DNA from: JBFMEX01 sp040752215
GTDB lineage: Bacteria; Pseudomonadota; Alphaproteobacteria; Rhizobiales; Hyphomicrobiaceae
Assembly: GCA_040752215.1 (NCBI GenBank)
Contig: JBFMEX010000006.1
Span: 1 to 12,930, forward strand
Length of the DNA: 12,930 bases
Direction: 5' to 3'
The notes beneath the pieces were generated by a model. The model did no database searches, was not told where the DNA came from, and saw nothing but the letters and a program-made list of their open reading frames with translations. Numbering within the stretch: position 1 is the stretch's first letter; each line of letters begins with the position of its first letter. Positions 6,183 through 12,930 of this stretch are shown here, in pieces. The position numbers and the translations under genes are program-made.

Positions 6183-7631
6183 TCAGCGCGAAGCGGGATC
6201 GGGCGCGCCGTAGATCGTGAAGCCGGCCCACAGCGCGGGGTCCTTCTCGCGGTGCCGGGCAAAGAGCATCGCCTCGTGCAGCGCGACCTCAGGCGCCTTG
6301 ATGCGCAGACCACCAACGAAGTCCGTCATCAACCGCTCTGTCGCCTCGTCGCTGACGTTCCACAAGCTCATGACGACCTGGCGTGCTCCGGCATGGAGCC
6401 ATGCACGGGCAAGGCCGAACACGCCGCCCTCGAACACCTTGCCGAGCCCGGTTTGACACGCGCTCATGACGACGAGCGGCCGCGAGCCGAGCCTCAACTT
6501 CTTGATGTCGCGCGCAAAGAGGTGCCCACCGGTCAGTGCGAGGAAGCTGCCGTCCATCGGGTTGACAGGATCGGCGATGCCGTGGGTCGCGAAATAGAGC
6601 AGCGACGGCGCGTTCGTGCCCAATCGCTTCAGCACCGCCGTGCGGCTCGCGTCGGGCCCCGTCAACACGACGGAAGCACCGACCTTTGCGGCCGCCTCCG
6701 CCTCTCTGCGGGCACCGGGCAGAGGCACCCACTCGTAGTCGGCGTCGCGCGAGAGGTCGGGATCTCCAACCACGAGCGAGGTCGGGAAGCGTCCTCGCAT
6801 GCCGAACGGGAAGCTTGGCTGATCCAGATACAGTCCTTCGATATCCGGGAGCACGACGATCGTTGCGAGATCGATGAGCATCCTGTCACCGACCGGCAAC
6901 GCGGCGAACGGCACCGTGCCGAGGTCGGCGGCGGGCAGGATGAGCAATCGGTCGAATCTGCTGGCAAGGAGGCGGGCGGCTATCGTCGGCGGCAGCAGGC
7001 GGGCACCGACAGACGCGAGCGTCTCGGCGGGACTCGCCTCCGTTCCGGCGGCGTTGGCAGGCAACGCGCGCGTCCCCCTCGTCCTTGCGGGCCGCCTCGG
7101 TCGTGGCGACCTCGACGCCGCCCGCGTGACCACGCCGAGCGAGGTCTCGATGCCGCGCGCGAACGAGGTGTAACTGGCGAGCGGCACCGTCTCCGCCGCC
7201 TCGATGCCGCGTGACGATACCAGCCAGACGCACACCGCGTAGCTTCCGTCCGAGACACCGGTGTCATAGACGAGCGCCAGCGTGGCTCCTTCGTTGCCGA
7301 GCGCGGAAAGGCGCCGGGCCACGATGTCGACCGCACGCTCGGGGGCGAGCCCGCTCAGCCATGTCGCCACCTTCTGCGGAACCCTGTAGTACATGGTCCG
7401 CATCTTGTTCTCGAACCCGATCAGCGCGTTCTGGTGGGCGGCGAGCGCCGCCTTGAAGCCTTCCGCGTCGTCACGCGCAGCATGGCACCGGCTCGTCACC
7501 GGCTTGCCGTCCCAGCCGCGGTAGACCTCGGCCGGCGGCTCGGGCGGCCGTGCGCGCTCAGCGGCAGCCACGGTCGCCGGCAATATTGCGCAAAGGCCCA
7601 CAAACAGCCGTGCCAGTGGCCTCCATTCCAT
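6183..7631 (-). CDS. CHAT-domain (caspase-like) protein with signal peptide
   Basis: The product has 482 residues. Residues 1-24 form a Sec signal peptide (MEWRPLARL, hydrophobic core, Ala-Ala-Ala before Glu25). An N-terminal region of about 150 residues follows, in which I recognise no domain and no TPR repeats. The CHAT peptidase domain covers about 205-482. Its catalytic pair is visible: His350 in YFATHGIADP and Cys392 in VVMSACQTGLGK, with further family segments at LLILPAADLGTVPFAAL, FGLARAWLHAGARQVVMSLW and GFTIYGAPD. CHAT proteins are clan-CD cysteine peptidases, often joined to TPR or other sensor domains and sometimes part of defence or cell-death systems. ATG 7631 is preferred over the open frame up to 7802 because of a strong ribosome binding site 8 bases upstream and the signal peptide directly after it. 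Residues about 171-187 are Arg/Pro-rich with rare codons and may mark a compensated double frameshift. Target and partner are unknown. Confidence 0.85.
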   Translation of the reverse strand: MEWRPLARLFVGLCAILPATVAAAERARPPEPPAEVYRGWDGKPVTSRCHAARDDAEGFKAALAAHQNALIGFENKMRTMYYRVPQKVATWLSGLAPERAVDIVARRLSALGNEGATLALVYDTGVSDGSYAVCVWLVSSRGIEAAETVPLASYTSFARGIETSLGVVTRAASRSPRPRRPARTRGTRALPANAAGTEASPAETLASVGARLLPPTIAARLLASRFDRLLILPAADLGTVPFAALPVGDRMLIDLATIVVLPDIEGLYLDQPSFPFGMRGRFPTSLVVGDPDLSRDADYEWVPLPGARREAEAAAKVGASVVLTGPDASRTAVLKRLGTNAPSLLYFATHGIADPVNPMDGSFLALTGGHLFARDIKKLRLGSRPLVVMSACQTGLGKVFEGGVFGLARAWLHAGARQVVMSLWNVSDEATERLMTDFVGGLRIKAPEVALHEAMLFARHREKDPALWAGFTIYGAPDPASR

Positions 7632-7639
7632 CGCGTGAG

Positions 7640-7647
7640 CCTCCCCC
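7640..7647 (-). promoter_or_regulatory. Ribosome binding site of the CHAT gene
   Basis: GGGGGAGG on the minus strand lies 8 bases before ATG 7631. It decides the start in favour of the product with a signal peptide. Confidence 0.75.
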
Positions 7648-7798
7648 TGCTCCGCGCAATCTTGCGCCGGTCGCCGACAGGTCGCAAGCGGAGGTGCCGT
7701 CGGGTTCGATACAGCTGAAAAGTTGCTGCTTTGCGCTCCGTCCACCCGCGTGAACGCCGCGGCGACCTCTCCCCGCATGGTGAGCGGTGAGGCCTGTC

Positions 7799-10700
7799 TC
7801 ACGCCGCCTTGCGGGCCTTGTCGGCGGTCTCGGCCAATTCGGCGACCAGCGTGCGCACACCCTTCAAGCGCGTCTCGGGCAGATCCCAGTCGGCCTTGAA
7901 CACCAACCGATGGTCGGTCTGCAGCTTGATCAGCCCGCGCGAGCGCTGCATCAGCGTGACGAGCCCGGCGGGGTTGGCGAACGTGCTCTTGTAGAACGTG
8001 ATGACGGCCCCCTTCGGCCCGGCGTCGACCTTGGCGATGCCGGCGCGCCGGGCGAGGCCCTTGATCTCCATCACGTCGAGAAGGTGGCGTACCTCCTCGG
8101 GCAATTCGCCGAAACGATCGACCAGCTCGGCGGCAAACGTGTCGATGTCCGCGCGTTGCTCGAGCCCCGACAGGCGCCGATAGAGGCCGAGCCGGAGCTG
8201 CAGGTCGGCGACGTAGGTCTCGGGGATCAGGATCGAGGTGCCGAGCGCGATCTCCGGACTCCAGCGGTCGGCCGCCTCGCCGAGGTCGCCGCCGCGCAGC
8301 GTCGCCACCGCCTCCTCGAGCATCGACTGATAGAGCTCGAAGCCGACCTCGCGGATGTGGCCGGACTGCTCCTCGCCCAACAGGTTGCCGGCGCCGCGGA
8401 TGTCGAGGTCGTGGCTCGCCAGGCTGAAGCCGGCGCCGAGCGTGTCAAGCGAGTGCAGCACCTTCAGGCGCTTCTCGGCACCTTCCGTCAGAGCCTGTCC
8501 CGGGGGGGTGGTGAAATAGGCATAGGCCCGCGCCTTGGAGCGCCCGACGCGGCCTCTCAGCTGATAGAGCTGGGCCAAGCCGAACATGTCGGCGCGATGC
8601 ACGACGAGTGTGTTGGCGTTCGGCACGTCGAGGCCGGATTCGACGATCGCGGTCGAGAGCAGCACGTCGTACTTGCCGTCGTAGAACGCGGTCATCACAT
8701 CCTCGATCTCGCCGGGCGACAGCTGGCCGTGGGCGCGCGCGACGCGCAGCTCCGGCACGGATTCGGCCAGGAATTCCGCCACGTCGTCCAGGTCGGCGAT
8801 GCGCGGCACGACATAGAACGTCTGACCGCCACGGAAGCGCTCACGCCGCAATGCCTCGCGGATGATGACCGGATCGAACGGCGAGATGTAGGTGCGCACA
8901 GCGAGCCGGTCGACCGGTGGCGTGGTGATGAGGGAAAGCTCGCGCACGCCGGTCAGTGCCAGCTGCAGAGTGCGCGGGATCGGCGTCGCCGAGAGGGTGA
9001 GGACGTGCACGTCCTCCTTCAGCTGCTTCAATCGCTCCTTGTGGGTGACGCCGAAGTGCTGCTCCTCGTCGACGACCAGGAGACCGAGCCGCGCGAACGA
9101 GATCGCTTTGCCGAGCAGCGCGTGCGTGCCGACGACGATGTCGACGGTGCCCTTCTTGAGACCCTCCTTGACCTCGGCCAGCTCCTTGGCGCCGACGAGG
9201 CGCGAAGCCTGGGCCACGACCAGCGGCAGGCCGCGGAAGCGATCGGAGAAGGTCTTGAAGTGCTGGCGCGCGAGCAGCGTCGTCGGCACCACGACCGCGA
9301 CCTGCAGGCCGTTCATCGCAGCGATGAAGGCGGCACGGAGCGCGACCTCGGTCTTGCCGAACCCGACGTCGCCGCACACGAGCCGGTCCATCGGCCGGCC
9401 GGCGCCGAGATCGTCGATCACGGAGTCGATGCTGGCAGCCTGGTCCTCGGTCTCCTCGTAGGGGAAGCGGGCGACGAACTCGTCGAAGGCTCCAGCAGGC
9501 GGGGCGACGGCCGGCGCCTCCTTCAACTGGCGCATGGCCGCGATCTTGATCAGCTCGCCGGCGATCTCCCGGAGGCGCTTCTTGAGCCGCGCCTTGCGCG
9601 ACTGCCAGGCGACACCACCGAGCTTGTCGAGCTGCGCGCTGCCGTCGTCGGCACCGTAGCGAGACAGCAGCTCGATGTTCTCGACCGGCAAAAACAGCTT
9701 GTCGCCGCCCTGGTAGAGGATCTCCAGGCAGTCGTGCGGCGCGCCCAGCGCGGTGATGGTCTGGAGGCCGGAGAAGCGGCCGATGCCGTGCTCGGCGTGC
9801 ACGACGAGGTCGCCGACCGCGAGGCTCGTCGCCTCGGTCAGCACATCGGCGGCATTGCGCGCCTTGCGCCGAGGCCGCACGAGGCGGTCGCCGAGAATGT
9901 CCTGCTCGGCGATGACGACCAGCTCCGGCGTCTCGAAGCCGCGTTCGAGGCCGAGCACGGCGAGCGCCACCGCGCCTTCCGGCAGCGCAAGCGCCTCAGC
10001 GTATGAGGCCACCTTCTGCGCCCCAGCCAGCCCATGGTCGGAAAGCAGAGCGGCAAGCCGCTCGCGCGCGCCCGCCGTCCACGCCGCGATCACGACGCGG
10101 CGACGCGCCGCCTGCAGCGCGCGAATGTGCCCGACGACCGCATCGAACAGGTTGACGTCGCCCGCCTGCCGTTCGGCGGCGAACGAGCGCCCCTGCCGTC
10201 CGCGCCAGGCGCGGACGTCGGCCGTCGCGCCCTGCTCGAATGGCGTCAGATGAAAGTGCGTGTGGCCGGCGAGCGCTGCCGCCCAGCCGTCGGCGTCGAG
10301 ATACATCGCCTCCGGCGGCACCGCCTTGTATGGCGGCGCGCCGAACCGCTCGCTCTCGCGCTGATCGAGGCGCGCCTCGTAGTGCTCGCGGATCAGCTCG
10401 AAGCGGCGCTGCGCCGCCTCCTCGGCCAGATGATCGAAGCTGACCGCCACGCCGGGCAGATAGTCGAGCAGCGTCTCCAGGTGCTCGTGGAACAATGCGA
10501 GCCAGTGCTCCTGGCCCGGATAGCGCTGGCCGGCGCTGACCGCCTCGTAGAGTGCGTCCTCGCCGCGCGCGCCCCCGAACAGCTCCACATAGCGGCGGCG
10601 GAACATCTGGATCGCGTCGGGCCCGAGCGCCACCTCGCTCACCGGCATCAGCGTCAGCTTGCCGACCGGCTTCGACGTGCGCTGAGTCTCGGGATCGAAT

Positions 10701-11329
10701 GCCTTGATGCTTTCCAGCGTGTCGCCGAAGAAGTCGAGCCGCACCGGCTGCGAGCGCGCGGGGGGATAGAGATCGAGGATGCCGCCGCGCAGGGCGTACT
10801 CGCCCGGCTCCATCACCGTGCCGGTCCGCTGGTAGCCGCTGACCGCGAGTCGCTCGACGAGCCGCTTCATGTCGAGGCGCTGGCCGGCGGCGATCTGCTT
10901 CAGCGAGCGTTTGACGAACGATCGCGGCGGCACGCGCTGGAGCACGCTGTTGACGGTAGTGAGCAGAACCGTCGGCGCCTTGCGCGTGGCGGCGACGAGA
11001 CGCGCGAGAGCGGCAATCCGCCCGGCGACGATGTCGGCGCTCGGCCCGACGCGGTCGTAGGGCACGCAGTCCCAGGCCGGGAAGGCGATCACCTTGACAT
11101 CGGGTGCGAAGAACGCGAGCTGTTGTGTGAGATCCTCGATCCGGCGATCGTCGCGGGCGACGTGCAGCAGCAGGCCGTGCTCTCCCTCCCGCGCACTCTC
11201 GCGGGCCAGCGTCGCCAGCGCCAGCGCATCGAGCCCTTCCGGCACGCCGGAGAGCACATGGCTCGTCCGGGAGCCGCTGTTGTCGCCAACGGCCCCGCCC
11301 GGACTTGTCATTGCGGTCCTGCCACTCAT
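7799..11329 (-). CDS. mfd: Transcription-repair coupling factor Mfd
   Basis: The product has 1176 residues, normal full length. Mfd releases RNA polymerase stalled at DNA damage using ATP-driven translocation and recruits UvrA for nucleotide excision repair. Domains in order: the UvrB-like N-terminal module (about 1-350, with YALRGGILDLYPP near 180); the RNA-polymerase-interacting CarD-like domain (about 490-580, with VVHAEHGIGRFSGL near 514); the RecG-like superfamily 2 motor with Walker A GDVGFGKT (653-660, Lys659), the Walker B variant DEEQ (754-757), SATPIPRT and QLRGRVGRS (near 920); and the C-terminal TRCF domain (about 1010-1120). ATG 11329 overlaps the sdhE stop as ATGA, indicating translational coupling and supporting this start; a second ATG six codons later is possible. 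The frame upstream to 11626 overlaps sdhE and is not coding. I saw no clear terminator after the stop. Confidence 0.97.
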   Translation of the reverse strand: MSGRTAMTSPGGAVGDNSGSRTSHVLSGVPEGLDALALATLARESAREGEHGLLLHVARDDRRIEDLTQQLAFFAPDVKVIAFPAWDCVPYDRVGPSADIVAGRIAALARLVAATRKAPTVLLTTVNSVLQRVPPRSFVKRSLKQIAAGQRLDMKRLVERLAVSGYQRTGTVMEPGEYALRGGILDLYPPARSQPVRLDFFGDTLESIKAFDPETQRTSKPVGKLTLMPVSEVALGPDAIQMFRRRYVELFGGARGEDALYEAVSAGQRYPGQEHWLALFHEHLETLLDYLPGVAVSFDHLAEEAAQRRFELIREHYEARLDQRESERFGAPPYKAVPPEAMYLDADGWAAALAGHTHFHLTPFEQGATADVRAWRGRQGRSFAAERQAGDVNLFDAVVGHIRALQAARRRVVIAAWTAGARERLAALLSDHGLAGAQKVASYAEALALPEGAVALAVLGLERGFETPELVVIAEQDILGDRLVRPRRKARNAADVLTEATSLAVGDLVVHAEHGIGRFSGLQTITALGAPHDCLEILYQGGDKLFLPVENIELLSRYGADDGSAQLDKLGGVAWQSRKARLKKRLREIAGELIKIAAMRQLKEAPAVAPPAGAFDEFVARFPYEETEDQAASIDSVIDDLGAGRPMDRLVCGDVGFGKTEVALRAAFIAAMNGLQVAVVVPTTLLARQHFKTFSDRFRGLPLVVAQASRLVGAKELAEVKEGLKKGTVDIVVGTHALLGKAISFARLGLLVVDEEQHFGVTHKERLKQLKEDVHVLTLSATPIPRTLQLALTGVRELSLITTPPVDRLAVRTYISPFDPVIIREALRRERFRGGQTFYVVPRIADLDDVAEFLAESVPELRVARAHGQLSPGEIEDVMTAFYDGKYDVLLSTAIVESGLDVPNANTLVVHRADMFGLAQLYQLRGRVGRSKARAYAYFTTPPGQALTEGAEKRLKVLHSLDTLGAGFSLASHDLDIRGAGNLLGEEQSGHIREVGFELYQSMLEEAVATLRGGDLGEAADRWSPEIALGTSILIPETYVADLQLRLGLYRRLSGLEQRADIDTFAAELVDRFGELPEEVRHLLDVMEIKGLARRAGIAKVDAGPKGAVITFYKSTFANPAGLVTLMQRSRGLIKLQTDHRLVFKADWDLPETRLKGVRTLVAELAETADKARKAA

Positions 11330-11604
11330 GCCGCATCCCCGCCGAGACCGTGGAATTTTCGCATGTCGGCGATCAATACCCCGATCTCGCCCGGCGCCCC
11401 CGCTGATCCGTCGAACAGCCAGCGCTGCACCTCGGGATCGGGCATCTCGAGCAGCCGCTCGAAACGCGTGAGCGCGGCCTCGTCCATGCCATCGAGATGC
11501 GCCTCGGCATAGCGCCCGACCAGCCAATCCATCTCCTTGGTGCCGCGATGGGCGGCGCGGAACGCCGCGCGGCGGCGGCGGGCGGCGATGTCGGAAGCAT
11601 TCAT
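11326..11604 (-). CDS. sdhE: SdhE / SDHAF2 family FAD assembly factor (DUF339)
   Basis: The product has 92 residues, typical of the family. It promotes covalent attachment of FAD to the flavoprotein subunit of succinate dehydrogenase (and fumarate reductase) in the cytoplasm. The conserved family signature is present: HRGTKEMD (residues 19-26; the Arg-Gly-x-x-Glu motif with Glu24), then LVGRYAEAHLD, then LLEMPDPEVQRWL (51-63). The first 18 residues are basic (ARRRRAAFR). The gene is followed by mfd with a 4-base ATGA overlap. The start at ATG 11604 fits the family, but no Shine-Dalgarno is visible; the mRNA bases just before it (CCTCC) look like an anti-Shine-Dalgarno instead. The palindromic element begins 25 bases upstream, so the promoter must lie inside or beyond it. 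The order recG, divergent DUF339, mfd is, as I recall, frequent in Hyphomicrobiales. Confidence 0.92.
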   Translation of the reverse strand: MNASDIAARRRRAAFRAAHRGTKEMDWLVGRYAEAHLDGMDEAALTRFERLLEMPDPEVQRWLFDGSAGAPGEIGVLIADMRKFHGLGGDAA

Positions 11605-11663
11605 TGGAGGACGTTCTTGGAAGCACCGGGGCAATTCAATTCTCGGCGCGCGCCGATCTCGTT

Positions 11664-11706
11664 CCCCTCCCGGGACGGGAGCGGGTGCCCGAAGGGCGGG
11701 TGAGGG
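11664..11706 (-). repeat. Palindromic repeat unit, copy 1
   Basis: On the minus strand it begins CCCTCACCCGCCCTTCGGG and continues into a CTCCCG/CGGGAG hairpin (11667-11672 with 11676-11681). A second small hairpin, GCCC-GAA-GGGC, lies at 11687-11697. By hand alignment it matches copy 2 at roughly 70% of positions, in inverted orientation. Confidence 0.65.
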
Positions 11707-11742
11707 ACGTGCCGCCGGCAACGGAGCCCGTTGCAGGCAAGC

Positions 11743-11784
11743 CCCTCATCGGACCTGCGGCCACCTTCTCCCCACAGGAGAAGG
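11743..11784 (+). repeat. Palindromic repeat unit, copy 2
   Basis: It begins CCCTCATCGGACCTGCGG and ends in a perfect 8-bp stem, CCTTCTCC (11764-11771) with GGAGAAGG (11777-11784), and a 5-base loop. It is the inverted partner of copy 1, with 36 bases between them. Confidence 0.65.
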
Positions 11785-11886
11785 AAAGTAGTGGGCGCGA
11801 GCTTCATGAATTGAATGGCCCTATTGAAAACACCGGCCCCGGACTTGACGCCCGGCGGCCGCGCCGCTTTGGTGAGGCCCGGTTCA

Positions 11887-11902
11887 GGGGTCATATAACC
11901 CC
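11887..11902. promoter_or_regulatory. Near-perfect palindrome carrying a -10-like TATAAC
   Basis: GGGGTCATATAACCCC is complementary to itself at 14 of 16 positions. It contains TATAAC (11894-11899), five of six matches to a sigma-70 -10 box on the plus strand. No good -35 lies 17 bases upstream. It could be the recG promoter with an overlapping operator, or a chance A+T island in GC-rich DNA. Confidence 0.3.
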
Positions 11903-11931
11903 CCGCGCACCCGTCCGCCTAGTGTCGTGAT

Positions 11932-11977
11932 CGCGAAATCCGTCTCGTTCGGCAGCGGGCGTCGAACGAATTTCGCG
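11932..11977. repeat. Long interrupted inverted repeat in the recG leader
   Basis: CGCGAAAT (11932-11939), five unpaired bases, and TCGTTCG (11945-11951) pair perfectly with CGAACGA (11963-11969) and ATTTCGCG (11970-11977). This gives 15 base pairs around an 11-base loop. It ends 54 bases before the recG ATG and far upstream of sdhE. It is not followed by a T-tract, so an intrinsic terminator is unlikely. Confidence 0.6.
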
Positions 11978-12031
11978 CGCGCGGCCGACCGCGAGCGGGA
12001 TCGAGCCCCGAGAGTCGGATCAGTAGAGCAC

Positions 12032-12930
12032 ATGCGGCCGTCAGAGCTCTCGCCACTGTTCGCCTCGGCGCAATCGCTCGCCGGCATCGGCCCGCGCCTC
12101 GCGGCGCTATTGAAGAAGGCGCTGGCGCTGCCGCCGGGCGTCGGCGAGCCGCGCGTGATCGACCTCCTGTGGCACCTGCCGACCGGGTGCATCGACCGGC
12201 GCGCGGAGCCGGCAATCGCGGATGCGGTACCCGGCACCATCGTCACGCTGAAGGTGCGCATTTTGAAGCACAGGGCACCGCCGCGTGGCAACGCCAAGGC
12301 GCCTTACAAGGTCGCCTGCGAGGACGACAGCGGTCGCCTCGACCTCGTGTTCTTCCGCGCCGAGCGCGCATTCATCGAGCGCCAGCTGCCGGTCGGCGAG
12401 ACGCGCTATGTCTCGGGTCGCATAGAGCGCTACGGCGAGGTGCTGCAGATGGCACACCCCGACTACATCGTCACCCCGGAGGCGCGCGGCGATCTTCCGC
12501 TGCTCGAGCCGGTGTACGGCCTGACTGCCGGTCTCTCGAGCAAGATCCTGGTCAAGGCCGCGCGCCAGGGGCTGGAGCGCGTGCCGGCGCTGGCCGAATG
12601 GCAGCAGGCCGACTGGCTCGCCAGGCGCGGCTGGCCCTCATTGAGCGATGCCCTCACGCGCCTGCACCGCCCGACCGATGCCGCCGATGTATCGCCGGCG
12701 AGCGCGCCGTGGCAGCGGCTCGCCTACGACGAGCTGCTGGCGGGGCAGCTGGCGCTGGCGCTCGTGCGCCAGAGCTTGAGGAGCCAGCGCGGCCGACCGG
12801 TCAGCGGTGACGGCCGCATCCGGGCGCGCATCCGCGCTGCGCTCCCCTTCGCGCTGACCGGATCACAGACGCGCGCGCTCGCCGAGATCGAGGCCGATAT
12901 TGGCGCACCACACCGCATGTTGCGCCTGCT
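12032..12930 (+). CDS. recG: ATP-dependent DNA helicase RecG, N-terminal part (cut by the window edge)
   Basis: 299 codons are visible of a protein that is usually about 700 residues. RecG is a superfamily 2 translocase that remodels stalled replication forks and Holliday junctions. The visible part holds the N-terminal helix-hairpin segment LAGIGPRLAALLKKAL (16-31), the block DLLWHLPTGCIDRR, the OB-fold wedge domain (about 60-150, with YVSGRIERYGEVLQMAHPDY), and LPLLEPVYGLTAGLSSK. It then reaches the start of the motor domain: RLAYDELLAGQLAL, then FALTGSQTRALAEI (the Q-motif region) and MLRLL, just before the expected Walker A GDVGSGKT. ATG 12032 fits the usual RecG start (MRPSELSPLF); the ribosome binding site is weak (AGAG). 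It is divergent from sdhE-mfd, with 427 bases between. Confidence 0.95.
   Translation, partial: MRPSELSPLFASAQSLAGIGPRLAALLKKALALPPGVGEPRVIDLLWHLPTGCIDRRAEPAIADAVPGTIVTLKVRILKHRAPPRGNAKAPYKVACEDDSGRLDLVFFRAERAFIERQLPVGETRYVSGRIERYGEVLQMAHPDYIVTPEARGDLPLLEPVYGLTAGLSSKILVKAARQGLERVPALAEWQQADWLARRGWPSLSDALTRLHRPTDAADVSPASAPWQRLAYDELLAGQLALALVRQSLRSQRGRPVSGDGRIRARIRAALPFALTGSQTRALAEIEADIGAPHRMLRL

Larger units (their letters stand above)
11629..11821. repeat. 193-base nested palindromic intergenic element
   Basis: Three inverted repeats share one centre near 11725. The outermost arms are GGGCAATTCAATTC (11629-11642) and GAATTGAATGGCCC (11808-11821), 13 of 14 positions complementary. Next come two inverted copies of a roughly 43-base unit (11664-11706 and 11743-11784). 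The centre is a hairpin with GCAACGG (11718-11724) and CCGTTGC (11728-11734). No gene is encoded. The inner units resemble the palindromic intergenic repeats of Rhizobiales (RIME-like, with CTCATCCG...CTTCTCCCC-type sequence). This recognition is from memory; no copies elsewhere could be checked. It could move as a small non-autonomous element or act at the RNA level in the sdhE leader. Confidence 0.65.

Noticed and set aside
5845..6231. 129-codon upstream extension of the AhpD-like gene
   Set aside because: The extension is Arg/Ala/Pro-rich, overlaps the end of the CHAT gene, and is excluded by the good ribosome binding site at 5850-5856.
7632..7802. 57-codon upstream extension of the CHAT gene
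   Set aside because: A strong ribosome binding site and a signal peptide mark ATG 7631; the extension would bury the signal peptide and overlap the mfd stop.
7787..10006. 739-codon open frame on the plus strand opposite mfd
   Set aside because: It lies antisense to conserved Mfd motor motifs. Its product is rich in Arg, Gln, His, Asp and Leu with no recognisable domain, a typical high-GC shadow frame.
11664..11784. CRISPR-like reading of the two repeat units
   Set aside because: There are only two copies, they are inverted rather than direct, and no cas gene is nearby.

Overview
The window is GC-rich (around two-thirds G+C by eye) chromosomal DNA of an alphaproteobacterium, most likely of the order Hyphomicrobiales (Rhizobiales). 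The signs are an IalB-family secreted protein, an alphaproteobacterial-type HspQ, a recG locus divergent from sdhE-mfd, and an intergenic palindromic repeat of the kind common in that order. I cannot name the genus. No tRNA, rRNA or CRISPR array was seen.

Left part (1-1638): the last 36 codons of an IS630-type transposase run in from the left edge. They are followed by hspQ (+, 263-625), a strong hairpin terminator (666-695), and a convergent gene for an exported IalB-family protein (-, 727-1638). Middle part (1862-5844): a two-gene plus-strand unit encodes a YejA-like periplasmic solute-binding protein and, 7 bases later, an AMP-forming acyl-CoA synthetase. Only 4 bases separate the synthetase from a convergent gene for an AhpD/carboxymuconolactone-decarboxylase-like protein with an intact E-x11-C-x2-C-x3-H site. 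A 338-base stretch without a convincing gene follows.

Right part (6183-12930): on the minus strand, read right to left, lie sdhE (flavinylation factor), mfd (transcription-repair coupling factor, overlapping sdhE by ATGA) and a gene for a CHAT-domain cysteine peptidase with a signal peptide. Divergent from sdhE is the start of recG (+), cut by the right edge just before its Walker A motif. The 427-base recG-sdhE interval holds a 193-base, nearly symmetrical palindromic element (11629-11821) and a second long interrupted inverted repeat in the recG leader (11932-11977).

Most of the genes are housekeeping or commonly syntenic. The points most worth a second look are the exported CHAT peptidase, a probable pair of compensating frameshifts inside it, the nested palindromic element 25 bases from the sdhE start, and the recG leader hairpin. 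The minus-strand genes (sdhE-mfd, then CHAT, then the AhpD-like gene) share orientation. Only sdhE-mfd is clearly translationally coupled; gaps of 167 and 338 bases separate the others.
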